Of a stretch of 39,098 bases of DNA, positions 6,999-15,366 are shown in pieces. This DNA is from Thermacetogenium sp. UBA4966 (GTDB lineage: Bacteria > Bacillota > DSM-12270 > Thermacetogeniales > Thermacetogeniaceae). The translations under genes and the position numbers were made by a program. Within the stretch, counting starts at the first letter, position 1. Each line of letters begins with the position of its first letter. The notes beneath the pieces are model-generated. The model had not been told where the DNA came from, made no database searches, and saw only the letters and a program-made list of their open reading frames with translations. The stretch is taken from positions 1 to 39,098 of the forward strand of contig DHAA01000150.1 in the NCBI GenBank assembly GCA_002397275.1, read 5' to 3'.

Positions 6999-7625
6999 TT
7001 AGCGGGAGTATAGCTCCACTATCAGATGTTCTTGGATGGGAACGTCTATATCCTCCCGGGCAGGAAGGCCTACTACCCGTCCCAGCATTCTTTCCGGGTC
7101 TACTTCCAGCCAGGCAGGCGGTATCTTTTGCGCCACTGTTTCGGCGATTACAACGAAAACGGGTAGTTCTCTGCTCTTCTCCTGAACGGCGATTTCATCT
7201 CCGCTCCGTATAAGATAAGAGGGGATGTTTACTCGTTTTCCGTTAACAGTAAAATGCCCGTGACGTACAAGCTGTCGGGCTTCGGACCGGGAGCGGGCGA
7301 ATCCTAAGCGATAAACGACATTATCCAACCGTCTTTCCAGGAGACGCAGTAAATTTTCACCGGTAATCCCCTGCTGCCTTTCCGCCAGGTCAAAGTAACG
7401 GCTGAACTGCCGCTCTAAAACTCCGTAGAACCTGCGCGCCCTCTGCTTTTCCCGAAGCTGCAGTCCATATTCGGTTACCTTTCTGCGCCCCTGCGCCTTT
7501 TGCCCCGGGGGATAATTTCTTTTGTCCACCGCGCACTTTTCGGAATAGCAGCGGTCGCCCTTCAGATAGAGCCTCATCCCCTCACGTCGGCATAAGCGGC
7601 ATACGGGACCTGTGTATCGTGCCAT
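6999..7625 (-). CDS. rpsD: 30S ribosomal protein S4, zinc-binding form
   Basis: S4 initiates 30S assembly by binding the 5' domain of 16S rRNA. The 208-residue product has an N-terminal four-cysteine cluster (Cys9, Cys12, Cys26, Cys31), which marks the zinc-containing version of S4. The later S4 RNA-binding fold includes RLDNVVYRLGFARSR and ARQLVRHGHFTVNGKRV. It lies between rpsK and rpoA. Some Firmicutes have rpsD elsewhere, so its presence here is the ancestral arrangement. Confidence 0.97.
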   Translation of the reverse strand: MARYTGPVCRLCRREGMRLYLKGDRCYSEKCAVDKRNYPPGQKAQGRRKVTEYGLQLREKQRARRFYGVLERQFSRYFDLAERQQGITGENLLRLLERRLDNVVYRLGFARSRSEARQLVRHGHFTVNGKRVNIPSYLIRSGDEIAVQEKSRELPVFVVIAETVAQKIPPAWLEVDPERMLGRVVGLPAREDIDVPIQEHLIVELYSR

Positions 7626-7654
7626 GAATTTTGTCCCTCCTTAGTTGATTTTCT

Positions 7655-8044
7655 TTAGACGCGACGGCGCTTAGGCGGCCGGCAGCCGTTATGCGGAATC
7701 GGGGTTACGTCTTTGATCATGTTTACCTCCAGGCCGGCGGCCTGCAGCGATCTGATAGCCGCTTCTCTGCCGCTCCCCGGTCCCTTTACATAGGCCTCTA
7801 CCTGTTTCATGCCATGTTCCATCGCCGCCTTAGCGGCGGTTTCAGCTGCTATCTGAGCAGCGAAGGGAGTGCCTTTGCGGGTGCCTTTAAACCCCATCCC
7901 GCCGGCACTGGCCCAGGAAATAGCATTCCCTTTAGTGTCGGTTATCGTGATCATTGTATTATTAAAAGTTGACTTAATATGAGCGACTCCGTGCTCTACA
8001 TTTTTGCGTTCTCTCCGCTTCGTTCTTGCTTTGGGTCTTGCCAC
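7655..8044 (-). CDS. rpsK: 30S ribosomal protein S11
   Basis: S11 forms part of the 30S platform near the E site. The 129-residue protein contains GVAHIKSTFNNTMITITDTKGN, then WASAGGMGFKGTRKGTPFAAQ, and ends in the conserved PIPHNGCRPPKRRRV. The open frame extends further upstream, but the GTG at 8044 is chosen because AAAGGAGGAG sits directly before it and the resulting N-terminus (ARPKARTKRRERKN) fits S11. It is 16 bases downstream of rpsM. Confidence 0.97.
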   Translation of the reverse strand: MARPKARTKRRERKNVEHGVAHIKSTFNNTMITITDTKGNAISWASAGGMGFKGTRKGTPFAAQIAAETAAKAAMEHGMKQVEAYVKGPGSGREAAIRSLQAAGLEVNMIKDVTPIPHNGCRPPKRRRV

Positions 8045-8060
8045 CTTGCTCCTCCTTTCT

Positions 8061-8435
8061 TTACGCTTTCTTCCTCTGGATACCGACAGTCCTCTTAGAG
8101 CCTTTGCGTCCTCTGGCATTGGTTTTAGTTCGCTGGCCCCGGGTAGGCAAGCCTCGGCGATGCCGCAGTCCGCGGTAACTCCCGATCTCGATCAGCCGCT
8201 TGATATTCATAGTCACTTCGCGGCGCAGATCGCCTTCGACTTTATAATCGCTGTCGATGACCTCGGTAATCTTGCCAATCTCTTCCTCGGTCAGGTTTTT
8301 GACCCTGGTGCTCGGCTCGATTCCCGTCTTGCTGATCACATCCTGGGCAGAGGTCTGACCGATACCATAGATATAAGTCAGCGCAACGTCCACCCGCTTG
8401 TCACGCGGTAAATCTACACCCGCAATACGTGCCAT
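8061..8435 (-). CDS. rpsM: 30S ribosomal protein S13
   Basis: The 124-residue S13 starts MARIAGVDLPRDKRVDVALTYIYGIG. It has the conserved SYRGLRHRRGLPTRGQRTKTNARGR basic stretch and the lysine-rich C-terminal tail that contacts P-site tRNA. It sits in the small-subunit head and forms an intersubunit bridge. It lies between rpmJ and rpsK, as expected for the start of the alpha set. Confidence 0.97.
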   Translation of the reverse strand: MARIAGVDLPRDKRVDVALTYIYGIGQTSAQDVISKTGIEPSTRVKNLTEEEIGKITEVIDSDYKVEGDLRREVTMNIKRLIEIGSYRGLRHRRGLPTRGQRTKTNARGRKGSKRTVGIQRKKA

Positions 8436-8453
8436 CTTTTAACCTCCGATCCC

Positions 8454-8567
8454 TTAACCTTGCTTTTGTTTATGCTTAGGATTTTCACAGATAATCATCA
8501 CTTTTCCCTTACGCTTGACAATTTTGCATTTTTCACAAATAGGTTTCACAGAAGCGCGAACCTTCAT
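8454..8567 (-). CDS. rpmJ: 50S ribosomal protein L36, zinc-binding form
   Basis: This short gene encodes 37 residues: MKVRASVKPICEKCKIVKRK followed by a segment ending KHKQKQG. Cys11, Cys14, Cys27 and His32 are the zinc ligands of the standard (C+) L36. AGGTG lies before the ATG at 8567. It sits between infA and rpsM, its usual place. L36 is a small protein near the peptidyl-transferase side of the large subunit. Confidence 0.95.
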   Translation of the reverse strand: MKVRASVKPICEKCKIVKRKGKVMIICENPKHKQKQG

Positions 8568-8632
8568 GAAAAACACCTCCCTCTCAGCCCGTTTTACATC
8601 GACGGCGCATGAAATACAAATCTCAGGTTACA

Positions 8633-8857
8633 TTATTTATAGCGATAGACAATCCGTCCCCGTGTCAAGTCATAGGGCGACAGCTCTACGGTAACGCGAT
8701 CACCCGCTAAGATCCGGATAAAGTTCATGCGGATCTTTCCGGAAACGTGCGCCAGCAGTCTATGGCCGTTAGCCAGCTCAACTTTAAACATCGCGTTAGG
8801 CAGGGTTTCCACCACAGTGCCTTCGACTTCTATTACATTCGGCTTTGACCTGGGCAT
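8633..8857 (-). CDS. infA: Translation initiation factor IF-1
   Basis: The 74-residue product is a single S1-like OB-fold. It contains VIEVEGTVVETLPNAMF, LLAHVSGKIRMNFIRIL and the nearly invariant end GDRVTVELSPYDLTRGRI. IF-1 occupies the ribosomal A site during initiation and works with IF-2 and IF-3. The N-terminus MPRSKPN is a few residues longer than the commonest form. It lies between the KOW-domain gene and rpmJ. Confidence 0.97.
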   Translation of the reverse strand: MPRSKPNVIEVEGTVVETLPNAMFKVELANGHRLLAHVSGKIRMNFIRILAGDRVTVELSPYDLTRGRIVYRYK

Positions 8858-8866
8858 ATCATTTAT

Positions 8867-9169
8867 CTACCCCCTTGTTTCAGACTCCCGATCAAACAAG
8901 AGCTGTTTGAATCGTGAAATAACCCTGCGCACTTCATTGTTCCCCGGGTTTCTACCGGCTTCCCATAGTTGTGCCAGATCCCCCGCATTCGCAGAGTATG
9001 CCTGTAAGTGTCTGATATTCTTCTGCTTGGGATTATCCATCCCCCGCTTTTCTCCGTCTACTAAATAAACGAAGGTATCGTCTTTTATTTCAAGGACGAG
9101 GTAGTACTTACCCCGATCACGTCCTCGCTTTGAACAGACCAACTGACCAATCTTTATCCGATCGTCCAT
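8867..9169 (-). CDS. KOW-domain RNA-binding protein (L14e-like)
   Basis: This is a 100-residue protein whose first half (IKIGQLVCSKRGRDRGKYYLV and VYLVDGEKRGMDNPKQKN) is a KOW motif like that in archaeal and eukaryotic L14e/L6e proteins. Clostridia commonly carry such a gene between map and infA, and its role is not established. From the context I infer an accessory ribosome or rRNA-binding function. The ATG at 9169 has AAGGGG eight bases upstream. The C-terminal 40 residues are hydrophilic and probably helical. Confidence 0.85.
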   Translation of the reverse strand: MDDRIKIGQLVCSKRGRDRGKYYLVLEIKDDTFVYLVDGEKRGMDNPKQKNIRHLQAYSANAGDLAQLWEAGRNPGNNEVRRVISRFKQLLFDRESETRG

Positions 9170-9184
9170 CAAGTCAACCCCTTA

Positions 9185-9931
9185 TCAGAGCCGGGTCAAT
9201 ATTTCCGGCTGTCCCCCGGTTACGACTAGAGAGTGTTCAAAATGAGCGGAAAGACTGTGGTCTTTGGTTACGACGGTCCATTTATTAGGCATTATAGAAA
9301 CCTCACAGCCGCCTGCATTGACCATCGGTTCGATAGCCAGGGTCATTCCCGGCTCCAGCCGCGGTCCATGGCCGGGTCTCCCAAAATTGGGTACCTGGGG
9401 CGCTTCGTGCATCTTCTGCCCTACTCCGTGTCCAACGAATTCCCGCACAACATTAAAGCCGTTCTCTTCAACATAGCTCTGCACAGCTGCGCCGATATCC
9501 CCGATCCGGTTTCCGCTTACCGCCTGTTCTATGCCCAACTCTAAAGATTTTTTGGTCACGGCAAGCAGCCGTTCCGCCTCCGCGGAAACGCTGCCCACCG
9601 GAAAGGTTCGGGCCGAATCTCCGCAGTAGCCGTGATAGAAAGCTCCGACATCAATACTAATAATATCCCCGTTTTCCAATCTTCTTAAACCAGGAATACC
9701 ATGCACAACCTCATCGTTGACCGATGCGCATATGCTTGCGGGAAAACCGCGATAGTTCAGGAAAGCAGGGGTTCCGCCGGCCCTCCGTATAAAATCGTCG
9801 GCAAATTCATTGAGTTCGCCTGTAGTCACCCCGGGGTCTATCCTTTTCCCAAGCTCATCAAGCGTTTGAGCCACAATCCGACCCGCTTCGCGCATAAATA
9901 CTATTTCCCGGTCTGACTTGATCACTATCAT
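9185..9931 (-). CDS. map: Methionine aminopeptidase type I
   Basis: The enzyme removes the initiator methionine from nascent proteins when the second residue is small. The 248-residue sequence is a pita-bread fold protein with the five metal ligands visible: Asp94 (SIDVGA), Asp105 (CGDSART), His168 (VGHGVG), Glu201 (IEPMV) and Glu232 (FEHS). His77 in VVHGIPG is the substrate-binding histidine. The ATG overlaps the adk stop codon by one base (TGATG) and AAGGAG lies nine bases upstream. An in-frame TTG one codon earlier is the alternative start. Confidence 0.97.
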   Translation of the reverse strand: MIVIKSDREIVFMREAGRIVAQTLDELGKRIDPGVTTGELNEFADDFIRRAGGTPAFLNYRGFPASICASVNDEVVHGIPGLRRLENGDIISIDVGAFYHGYCGDSARTFPVGSVSAEAERLLAVTKKSLELGIEQAVSGNRIGDIGAAVQSYVEENGFNVVREFVGHGVGQKMHEAPQVPNFGRPGHGPRLEPGMTLAIEPMVNAGGCEVSIMPNKWTVVTKDHSLSAHFEHSLVVTGGQPEILTRL

Positions 9932-10584
9932 CAAGCAAAACTCCTTATCACTTTCTTAATTTCCTGAAAGACTTCGTCAATGGCCCTCTCGCCGTTAACA
10001 TTCCTCAGGATACCGCGCTCTTGATAATATTCCAGGAGGGGCGCGGTTTGCTTCTGGTAAACATCCAGGCGGTTTGATACCGTCTCCGCAGTATCATCGT
10101 CCCTCTGATAGATATCTCCGCCGCAGCAATCGCATCTTCCCTTCTCTTGAGGCGGCTGGTAGAGGAGATGATATGTGGCGCCGCACTCCCGGCAGACACG
10201 CCGCCCGGTCAGCCGCTCCAACAACACCCCGGGGGCAACGTCGATATTTAATACCAGGTCAAGCCCCTTCTCTCCTCCGGCTTTCAGCATACGGTCAAGG
10301 GCTTGGGCTTGCGGGATGGTGCGAGGAAACCCATCGAGTAAAAATCCTTTTTCACAATCCGGCTGCCGCAGGCGTTTCTCAATTACTTCTACCGTAACTT
10401 GATCAGGAACCAGTTTGCCCGCGTTCAGGTAACTCCTCACCTTTTCGCCGAGCTCACTGGATCCCTTGATCTCAGCCCGGAAAATATCTCCCGTGGAAAC
10501 ATGCGGAATCTCACAAAGCAAAGCTATTCTTGTCGCTTGGGTCCCCTTGCCCGCACCCGGAGGGCCCATGATCAAAATCCTCAT
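9931..10584 (-). CDS. adk: Adenylate kinase, zinc-type long form
   Basis: The enzyme interconverts ATP plus AMP and two ADP. The 217-residue product has the P-loop GPPGAGKGT (residues 7-15), the AMP-site DGFPRT motif (84-89), and the long LID domain with a structural zinc site formed by Cys131, Cys134, Cys151 and Cys154, as in Gram-positive enzymes. It lies between secY and map, the standard place in the spc operon, and overlaps the map start. Confidence 0.98.
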   Translation of the reverse strand: MRILIMGPPGAGKGTQATRIALLCEIPHVSTGDIFRAEIKGSSELGEKVRSYLNAGKLVPDQVTVEVIEKRLRQPDCEKGFLLDGFPRTIPQAQALDRMLKAGGEKGLDLVLNIDVAPGVLLERLTGRRVCRECGATYHLLYQPPQEKGRCDCCGGDIYQRDDDTAETVSNRLDVYQKQTAPLLEYYQERGILRNVNGERAIDEVFQEIKKVIRSFA

Positions 10585-10598
10585 CTTGCTACACTCCC

Positions 10599-11858
10599 CT
10601 ATTTCATAAAACCCTGATAATGCCGCATTAACAGATACGACTCAAATTGTTTCATAGTCTCCAGCGCCACGCCGACCACAATCAAAAGCGCTGTCCCGCC
10701 AAAGTGAAGGGTGGAAATCCCGGTCACTTTGATCATAAAGGTCGGTAAAATAGCGATCAGCGCCAGGAAAACGGCTCCTGCCAGGGTCAGCCGCGACAGA
10801 ACACGGCTGATATACTCTCCCGTAGGTCTGCCCGGACGCAACCCCGGGACAAAGCCTCCGTATTTTTTCAAATTGTCGGCCACATCCATAGGATTAAAGA
10901 TGATGGCCGTATAAAAATAGGTGAAGAAAATAATCAACAAAGCGTAAAGCACCGAATTAAGCCCCGTGCCGAAATCCAGCGCCTGTTCAACGGCCCTCGC
11001 CCAGGGGTGGCTGATAAACTTGGCAATCTGAACCGGAAAGAGCAAGATCGACATGGCAAAGATAATGGGGATTACCCCAGCCTGATTGACCTTTAATGGA
11101 ATATGAGTGCTCTGTCCGCCGTAAACCTTCCTGCCCATCACACGCTTGGCATACTGAACGGGAATCCGTCTCTGCCCCTCATTGACCGCCACTACCCCGG
11201 CGATAATCAACAGACCCAAGGCCACCAGCATAATAACGCTGCTCGCGGGGGTTACCCCTTCCTTGAGCTGCAATCCCAAACTAGAAATCCCTTGAGGCAA
11301 ACGGGATACAATCCCGGCAAAGATAATCAAAGAGATTCCGTTGCCGATACCCTTTTCTGTGATCATCTCTCCGATCCACATCAGCAAAGCCGTACCCGCT
11401 GTCAGGGTTAGAGAAACCAGCAAATAGTTTCCGATCCCCGGATGATAGAAAACACCCTGGCGGCCCAGGGCCACAGACATTCCTACAGACTGGATCAGCC
11501 CCAGCAGCACAGCGCCGTATCTGGTATACTGAGCGATCACCTTACGGCCCGCTTCCCCTTCTTTAGCGAGCTGCTCCAACTTAGGTATCACCACTTGCAG
11601 CAGGCTCATGATAATCGAAGCGTTGATATAAGGGGTAATACTCATGGCAAAAACGGAAAGGCGCTTGAAGGCGCCGCCCGAAATCACATCAAAGATGCCA
11701 AACAGCTGCCCCTGAAGTACTTCCTGCAGCGCATCGGCGTTAATTCCCGGTACCGGTATATGAGCGCCGAGACGGAAGACAAGAAACATCAAGAGGGTAA
11801 ATATAACTTTTTTCCTAAGATCCGTTACCTTCCAGGCACTGCGCAAACTATCGAGCAC
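10599..11858 (-). CDS. secY: Preprotein translocase subunit SecY
   Basis: SecY forms the protein-conducting channel with SecE (36118-36585 here). The 419-residue sequence has about ten hydrophobic segments, the early FRLGAHIPVPGIN stretch, the plug region after GQLFGIFDVISGGAFKRLSVFAMSI, and the cytoplasmic loop with NEGQRRIPVQYAKR that contacts the ribosome and SecA. The start is a GTG placed directly after the rplO TAG with no intergenic base, and AGAGGTGAT overlaps the end of rplO. Translation is therefore probably coupled. Confidence 0.97.
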   Translation of the reverse strand: MLDSLRSAWKVTDLRKKVIFTLLMFLVFRLGAHIPVPGINADALQEVLQGQLFGIFDVISGGAFKRLSVFAMSITPYINASIIMSLLQVVIPKLEQLAKEGEAGRKVIAQYTRYGAVLLGLIQSVGMSVALGRQGVFYHPGIGNYLLVSLTLTAGTALLMWIGEMITEKGIGNGISLIIFAGIVSRLPQGISSLGLQLKEGVTPASSVIMLVALGLLIIAGVVAVNEGQRRIPVQYAKRVMGRKVYGGQSTHIPLKVNQAGVIPIIFAMSILLFPVQIAKFISHPWARAVEQALDFGTGLNSVLYALLIIFFTYFYTAIIFNPMDVADNLKKYGGFVPGLRPGRPTGEYISRVLSRLTLAGAVFLALIAILPTFMIKVTGISTLHFGGTALLIVVGVALETMKQFESYLLMRHYQGFMK

Positions 11859-12302
11859 CTAGATCACCTCTACTTTACCGCCTGCTGCCGATACCTTCTC
11901 CGCGGCGCCTTTGCTCACTTGATGTACCTTTATTGTCAGCGGCCGGTCCATATCGCCCTTTCCCAGAAGCTTGATTTTGGCGTCGCGCCGCTTGACCAAT
12001 CCCTCGTCATAGAGGAGATCCGGAGTCACAACAGCGCCTTCAGGGAAACGAAGCAGATCTCTGATATTAACGATGTCTATCTTTTCCCTAAAGATATTGG
12101 TAAATCCGCGTTTGGGAATGCGCCTGGTAAGCGGCATCTGCCCGCCCTCAAATCCTGGCCGCGTACCCCCGCCGGAGCGAGCTCTTTGACCTTTATGGCC
12201 CTTTCCGGCAGTTTTCCCCAACCCGGAACCTATGCCGCGGCCTTTGCGTTTTTTCCCCGTACGCGCTCCCGGCGTCGGCTTTAAGTCATGGAGTTTTGTC
12301 AT
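11859..12302 (-). CDS. rplO: 50S ribosomal protein L15
   Basis: The 147-residue product starts MTKLHDLKPTPGARTGKKRKGRG and has the Gly/Arg-rich N-terminal arm GIGSGLGKTAGKGHKGQRAR, then GFEGGQMPLTRRIPKRGF. The ATG at 12302 has AGGGGAG just upstream. A longer in-frame reading starting MMRRKG is not needed. Immediately upstream, where rpmD (L30) usually lies, only 59 bases separate it from rpsE. Confidence 0.96.
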   Translation of the reverse strand: MTKLHDLKPTPGARTGKKRKGRGIGSGLGKTAGKGHKGQRARSGGGTRPGFEGGQMPLTRRIPKRGFTNIFREKIDIVNIRDLLRFPEGAVVTPDLLYDEGLVKRRDAKIKLLGKGDMDRPLTIKVHQVSKGAAEKVSAAGGKVEVI

Positions 12303-12361
12303 TTCACTCCCCTTCCTTCTCATCAACTATCAGGTGCGCTCCTAATCTAATCAAGTTGTAA

Positions 12362-12856
12362 TCACCCTAATTCTTCTACCGTCTTTCCCCGCAAACGCGC
12401 CACTTCTTCCACCCGTTTCAAGCTTTGAAGCCCTTGAACCGTCGCGCGCACCATATTATTGGCATTTGATGAACCCAAAGACTTGGTCAGAATATCTTGA
12501 ATCCCCGCCGCTTCCAACACTGCGCGCACAGGACCCCCGGCGATCACACCGGTACCCGGCGCCGCCGGTTTAAGCAGGACCCTGCCTGCTCCAAACTGAC
12601 CGATTATTTCGTGGGGAACTGAAGTACCTTTCATAGGAACATCAAACATGTTCTTTTTGGCATCTTCCATCCCTTTACGGATCGCTTCAGGAACTTCCCC
12701 GGCTTTTCCCAGACCTGATCCCACACGTCCCTTATTGTCCCCTACGACGACAAGGGCGCTGAAACTGAATCTGCGTCCGCCTTTGACAACTTTAGCCACT
12801 CGGTTGATGCTGACAACCTTTTCCGTTAACTCAACTGTTTCGGGGTCATTTCGCAA
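12362..12856 (-). CDS. rpsE: 30S ribosomal protein S5
   Basis: The 164-residue S5 has the dsRBD-like N-terminal domain (VVSINRVAKVVKGGRRFSFS, ALVVVGDNKGRVGSGLGKA) and the C-terminal domain with GTGVIAGGPVRAVLEAAGI and SLGSSNANNMVRAT. S5 contributes to decoding fidelity and helicase activity at the mRNA entry. The start is a TTG with GGGAGGGAG about eight bases upstream. The gene is followed by rplO with no rpmD. Confidence 0.97.
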   Translation of the reverse strand: MRNDPETVELTEKVVSINRVAKVVKGGRRFSFSALVVVGDNKGRVGSGLGKAGEVPEAIRKGMEDAKKNMFDVPMKGTSVPHEIIGQFGAGRVLLKPAAPGTGVIAGGPVRAVLEAAGIQDILTKSLGSSNANNMVRATVQGLQSLKRVEEVARLRGKTVEELG

Positions 12857-12879
12857 AACACTAACTCCCTCCCTTCATT

Positions 12880-13245
12880 TTAGAACTCCAGGCCATTTTC
12901 CCTGGCTGCCTCAGCAAAGGCGGCGACACGCCCATGATAGGGGTAACCGCCCCGGTCGAACACAACTTTGGCGATTCCTTTGGCACGAGCTTTCTCGGCA
13001 ACCAACTGCCCGACGACCTTGACGGCCTCCGTATTCTTTTTACCACCGACCTTCTCCCGGATTTCCGGTGAGAGAGTGGAGGCAAAGACCAGGGTCTCCC
13101 CTCTGGAATCGTCGATTACCTGGGCATAGATATGGTTCAGGCTTTTGTAAAAACTAAGCCGTGGTCTTTCCGCCGTACCGAAAATCTTCTTGCGTACCCT
13201 GAGATGTTTCCGTTGTCGCTTAATTGCCCGTGTTTCTTTTGGCAT
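12880..13245 (-). CDS. rplR: 50S ribosomal protein L18
   Basis: L18 binds 5S rRNA. The 121-residue product shows the basic N-terminus KRQRKHLRVRKKIFG, then RPRLSFYKSLNHIYAQVIDD, and the end VVFDRGGYPYHGRVAAFAEAARENGLEF typical of the family. The ATG has AAGGGGTG upstream and the gene sits between rplF and rpsE. Confidence 0.97.
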   Translation of the reverse strand: MPKETRAIKRQRKHLRVRKKIFGTAERPRLSFYKSLNHIYAQVIDDSRGETLVFASTLSPEIREKVGGKKNTEAVKVVGQLVAEKARAKGIAKVVFDRGGYPYHGRVAAFAEAARENGLEF

Positions 13246-13256
13246 TATATCACCCC

Positions 13257-13802
13257 TTAAGCACCTTTAATCCCTGCTTTGCCTGCTTTGCGCCTGATCG
13301 CTTCGTTTTCATATCTGATGCCTTTTCCCTTGTAAGGCTCGGGTTCCCGTATACTCCTGATCTGAGCGGCCATGGATCCTACCTGCTCCTTATCAATTCC
13401 TTTAACGATAATCTTATTCGTCGCCGGAACCTCGAACTCTATTCCTTCGAGCGGTTCGACCTCTACCTGATTGGAATAGCCGACCGTCAAAACAAGCTTT
13501 TTCCCCTGCATAGCGGCGCGATAGCCTACTCCGACCAGTTCTAGCGTTTTGGAAAAGCCCTTTTCCACGCCGTCTACCATATTCTGCACCAGGCTTCTGG
13601 TCAAGCCATGGAGCGCACGGTGTTCTTTTTCGTCAGACGGCCGCTTGATATAAAGCTTGCCGTCCTCCTGAGAAATCTGCATCTCAGGATGAATCTCCCT
13701 GGAGAGCTTGCCTTTTGGACCCTTAACCTCCACCAGGTGCTCTATAATCTTTACTTCTACTCCTGCCGGCACTGTCACCGGAAGGCGCCCTACTCGCGAC
13801 AT
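13257..13802 (-). CDS. rplF: 50S ribosomal protein L6
   Basis: The 181-residue protein has the L6 duplication of two similar alpha/beta domains. It starts MSRVGRLPVTVPAGVEV and ends with EPEPYKGKGIRYENEAIRRKAGKAG, the conserved segment near the sarcin-ricin and factor-binding region. GGGAGG lies seven bases before the ATG. It lies between rpsH and rplR in standard order. Confidence 0.97.
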   Translation of the reverse strand: MSRVGRLPVTVPAGVEVKIIEHLVEVKGPKGKLSREIHPEMQISQEDGKLYIKRPSDEKEHRALHGLTRSLVQNMVDGVEKGFSKTLELVGVGYRAAMQGKKLVLTVGYSNQVEVEPLEGIEFEVPATNKIIVKGIDKEQVGSMAAQIRSIREPEPYKGKGIRYENEAIRRKAGKAGIKGA

Positions 13803-13814
13803 GGTACCGCCTCC

Positions 13815-14210
13815 CTACCAAATATAGCAGACTACTTCTCCGCCCAGGCCTTCCTGTCTGGCCTGCTTATCGGTCATCAGCCCTCTGGATGTGGATATAA
13901 CCGCCACGCCAAGGCCGCCCAACACTCGCGGGACTTCATCCTTTTTCACATAAACCCGCAAGCCCGGCTTGCTGATGCGCTTTAATCCCGAAAGCACCCG
14001 CCGCCGGCTGGGGCCGTATTTCATATAAAGGCGCAGAATTCCCTGCTTCTCGTCTTTCACATACTCATAGTGTTTAATATACCCTTCTGTCTTCAGAATC
14101 TCCGCCATGGACTGCTTCATTTTGGACGCCGGGATTTCCACATTATCCCGGTAAACCTGGTTCGCGTTGCGAATCCTGGTTAAAAAATCAGCAATTGGAT
14201 CCGTAACCAT
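13815..14210 (-). CDS. rpsH: 30S ribosomal protein S8
   Basis: The 131-residue S8 starts MVTDPIADFLTRIRNAN and ends with VISTSRGLMTDKQARQEGLGGEVVCYIW, the conserved RNA-binding C-terminus. In several bacteria S8 is the translational repressor of the spc operon by binding near rplE. I see no clear mimic of its 16S site, so this is not claimed here. GAGGAGG lies before the ATG. Confidence 0.97.
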   Translation of the reverse strand: MVTDPIADFLTRIRNANQVYRDNVEIPASKMKQSMAEILKTEGYIKHYEYVKDEKQGILRLYMKYGPSRRRVLSGLKRISKPGLRVYVKKDEVPRVLGGLGVAVISTSRGLMTDKQARQEGLGGEVVCYIW

Positions 14211-14234
14211 ATCTTCAACCTCCTCTGCGCCGTA

Positions 14235-14420
14235 TTACCAGCTTGATTTGACAACGCCAGGGATCTGCCCCTTATAGGCTAACTTGCGGAAGCAAATACG
14301 GCACATTCCGAATTTACGCAGGTAGGCGCGCGGCCTGCCGCAAAGAGGGCATCTGTTATAAGCTCTGACTTTGTACTTAGGCTTTCTTTGCTGCCTGATG
14401 GCAAGCGACTTTTTGGCCAA
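14235..14420 (-). CDS. rpsN: 30S ribosomal protein S14, type Z
   Basis: The 61-residue length and the four cysteines (Cys24, Cys27, Cys40, Cys43) identify the short zinc-binding S14. Typical segments are YNRCPLCGRPRAYLRKFGMCRICFR and the GQIPGVVKSSW end. The start is a TTG with AAGGAGG upstream. It lies between rplE and rpsH. Confidence 0.97.
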   Translation of the reverse strand: MAKKSLAIRQQRKPKYKVRAYNRCPLCGRPRAYLRKFGMCRICFRKLAYKGQIPGVVKSSW

Positions 14421-14452
14421 CTTTTTCCCTCCTTTGTATCTTCGCCAGGGTG

Positions 14453-14989
14453 CTACTCTCGAAAGGGCATTCCCATCAATTTGAGCAGTTCCCGAGCTTC
14501 TTCGTCTGTTTTGGCGGTCGTAACGACCGTAATGTTCATCCCGCGCACTTTATCAATTGCATCATAATCGATTTCCGGAAATATTACTTGTTCCCGCAGG
14601 CCCAGCGTATAGTTTCCTCTCCCGTCAAAGGCTCTCGGAGAAATGCCCCGGAAGTCCCGTACACGGGGGAGTACAATACCGACCAGCTTCTCAAAAAAAT
14701 CGTACATCCTTTTCCCCCGCAGGGTCACTTTGCAGCCGATCTTCATCCCTTCCCGCAGTTTAAAGGCTGCGATGGATTTGCCGGCGGTAGTAACCACAGG
14801 CCGCTGCCCGGTGATCTGCGCCAGATCGTTGACCGCCGCATCCATGGCCTTCGGGTTTTGAATAGCCTCTCCGACCCCCATATTAACGACTATCTTTTCC
14901 AGTTTAGGCGCCTGCATAATGCTGGCGTAGCTGAACTTCTCCATCAATCGGGGGGTAATCTCGCTGCGGTAGCGTTCTTTGAGACTCAA
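14453..14989 (-). CDS. rplE: 50S ribosomal protein L5
   Basis: L5 binds 5S rRNA and contacts P-site tRNA. The 178-residue sequence has KIVVNMGVGEA near residues 32-42, GQRPVVTTAGKSIAAFKLREG, and the C-terminal FPEIDYDAIDKVRGMNITVVTTAKTDEEAR. The TTG start has AAAGGAG ten bases upstream. It sits between rplX and rpsN. Confidence 0.97.
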   Translation of the reverse strand: MSLKERYRSEITPRLMEKFSYASIMQAPKLEKIVVNMGVGEAIQNPKAMDAAVNDLAQITGQRPVVTTAGKSIAAFKLREGMKIGCKVTLRGKRMYDFFEKLVGIVLPRVRDFRGISPRAFDGRGNYTLGLREQVIFPEIDYDAIDKVRGMNITVVTTAKTDEEARELLKLMGMPFRE

Positions 14990-15016
14990 TTCTTGCTCAC
15001 TCCTTTACCGTAGCCG

Positions 15017-15346
15017 CTACTTATCAACAATTTCCCCGCACTTCTTGCATGCCCGGTAGCAGCGATCATCAGCCAATTTCTTGGCTACTCTGGTGGGCTT
15101 TTTGCACTTGCTGCAGACCAGCATCACATTAGAGCTGTCGATAAGCGCTTCTTTTTCTATAATCCCACCCTGAGGGGACGACTTTGTCGGGCGGCTATGC
15201 CGTTTAACAACATTGACCCCTTCAACAATCAGCTTTCCCTTGGAAGGGACGGTCTGAAGAACTTTGCCCTTCTTGCCGGCGTTCTTCCCGGTCAAAATAT
15301 ATACTGTGTCGCCTTTGCGCACATGCAGCTTTGGTTGTGACATCAT
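15017..15346 (-). CDS. rplX: 50S ribosomal protein L24 with C-terminal cysteine cluster
   Basis: The 109-residue L24 begins (after MMSQ) PKLHVRKGDTVYILTGKNAGKKG, the KOW motif that starts 23S rRNA folding. The C-terminal part carries Cys78, Cys81, Cys96, Cys100 and Cys103, the pattern of the zinc-binding L24 subtype. Two consecutive ATGs (15346 and 15343) follow GGAGG. Either may be used and both keep the same protein. It lies between rplN and rplE. Confidence 0.96.
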   Translation of the reverse strand: MMSQPKLHVRKGDTVYILTGKNAGKKGKVLQTVPSKGKLIVEGVNVVKRHSRPTKSSPQGGIIEKEALIDSSNVMLVCSKCKKPTRVAKKLADDRCYRACKKCGEIVDK

Positions 15347-15366
15347 CTTCACCTCCACTCCAGGAT

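Noticed and set aside
8045..8119. 25-residue N-terminal extension of S11
   Set aside because: It overlaps rpsM in another frame and the GTG at 8044 has an excellent ribosome binding site.
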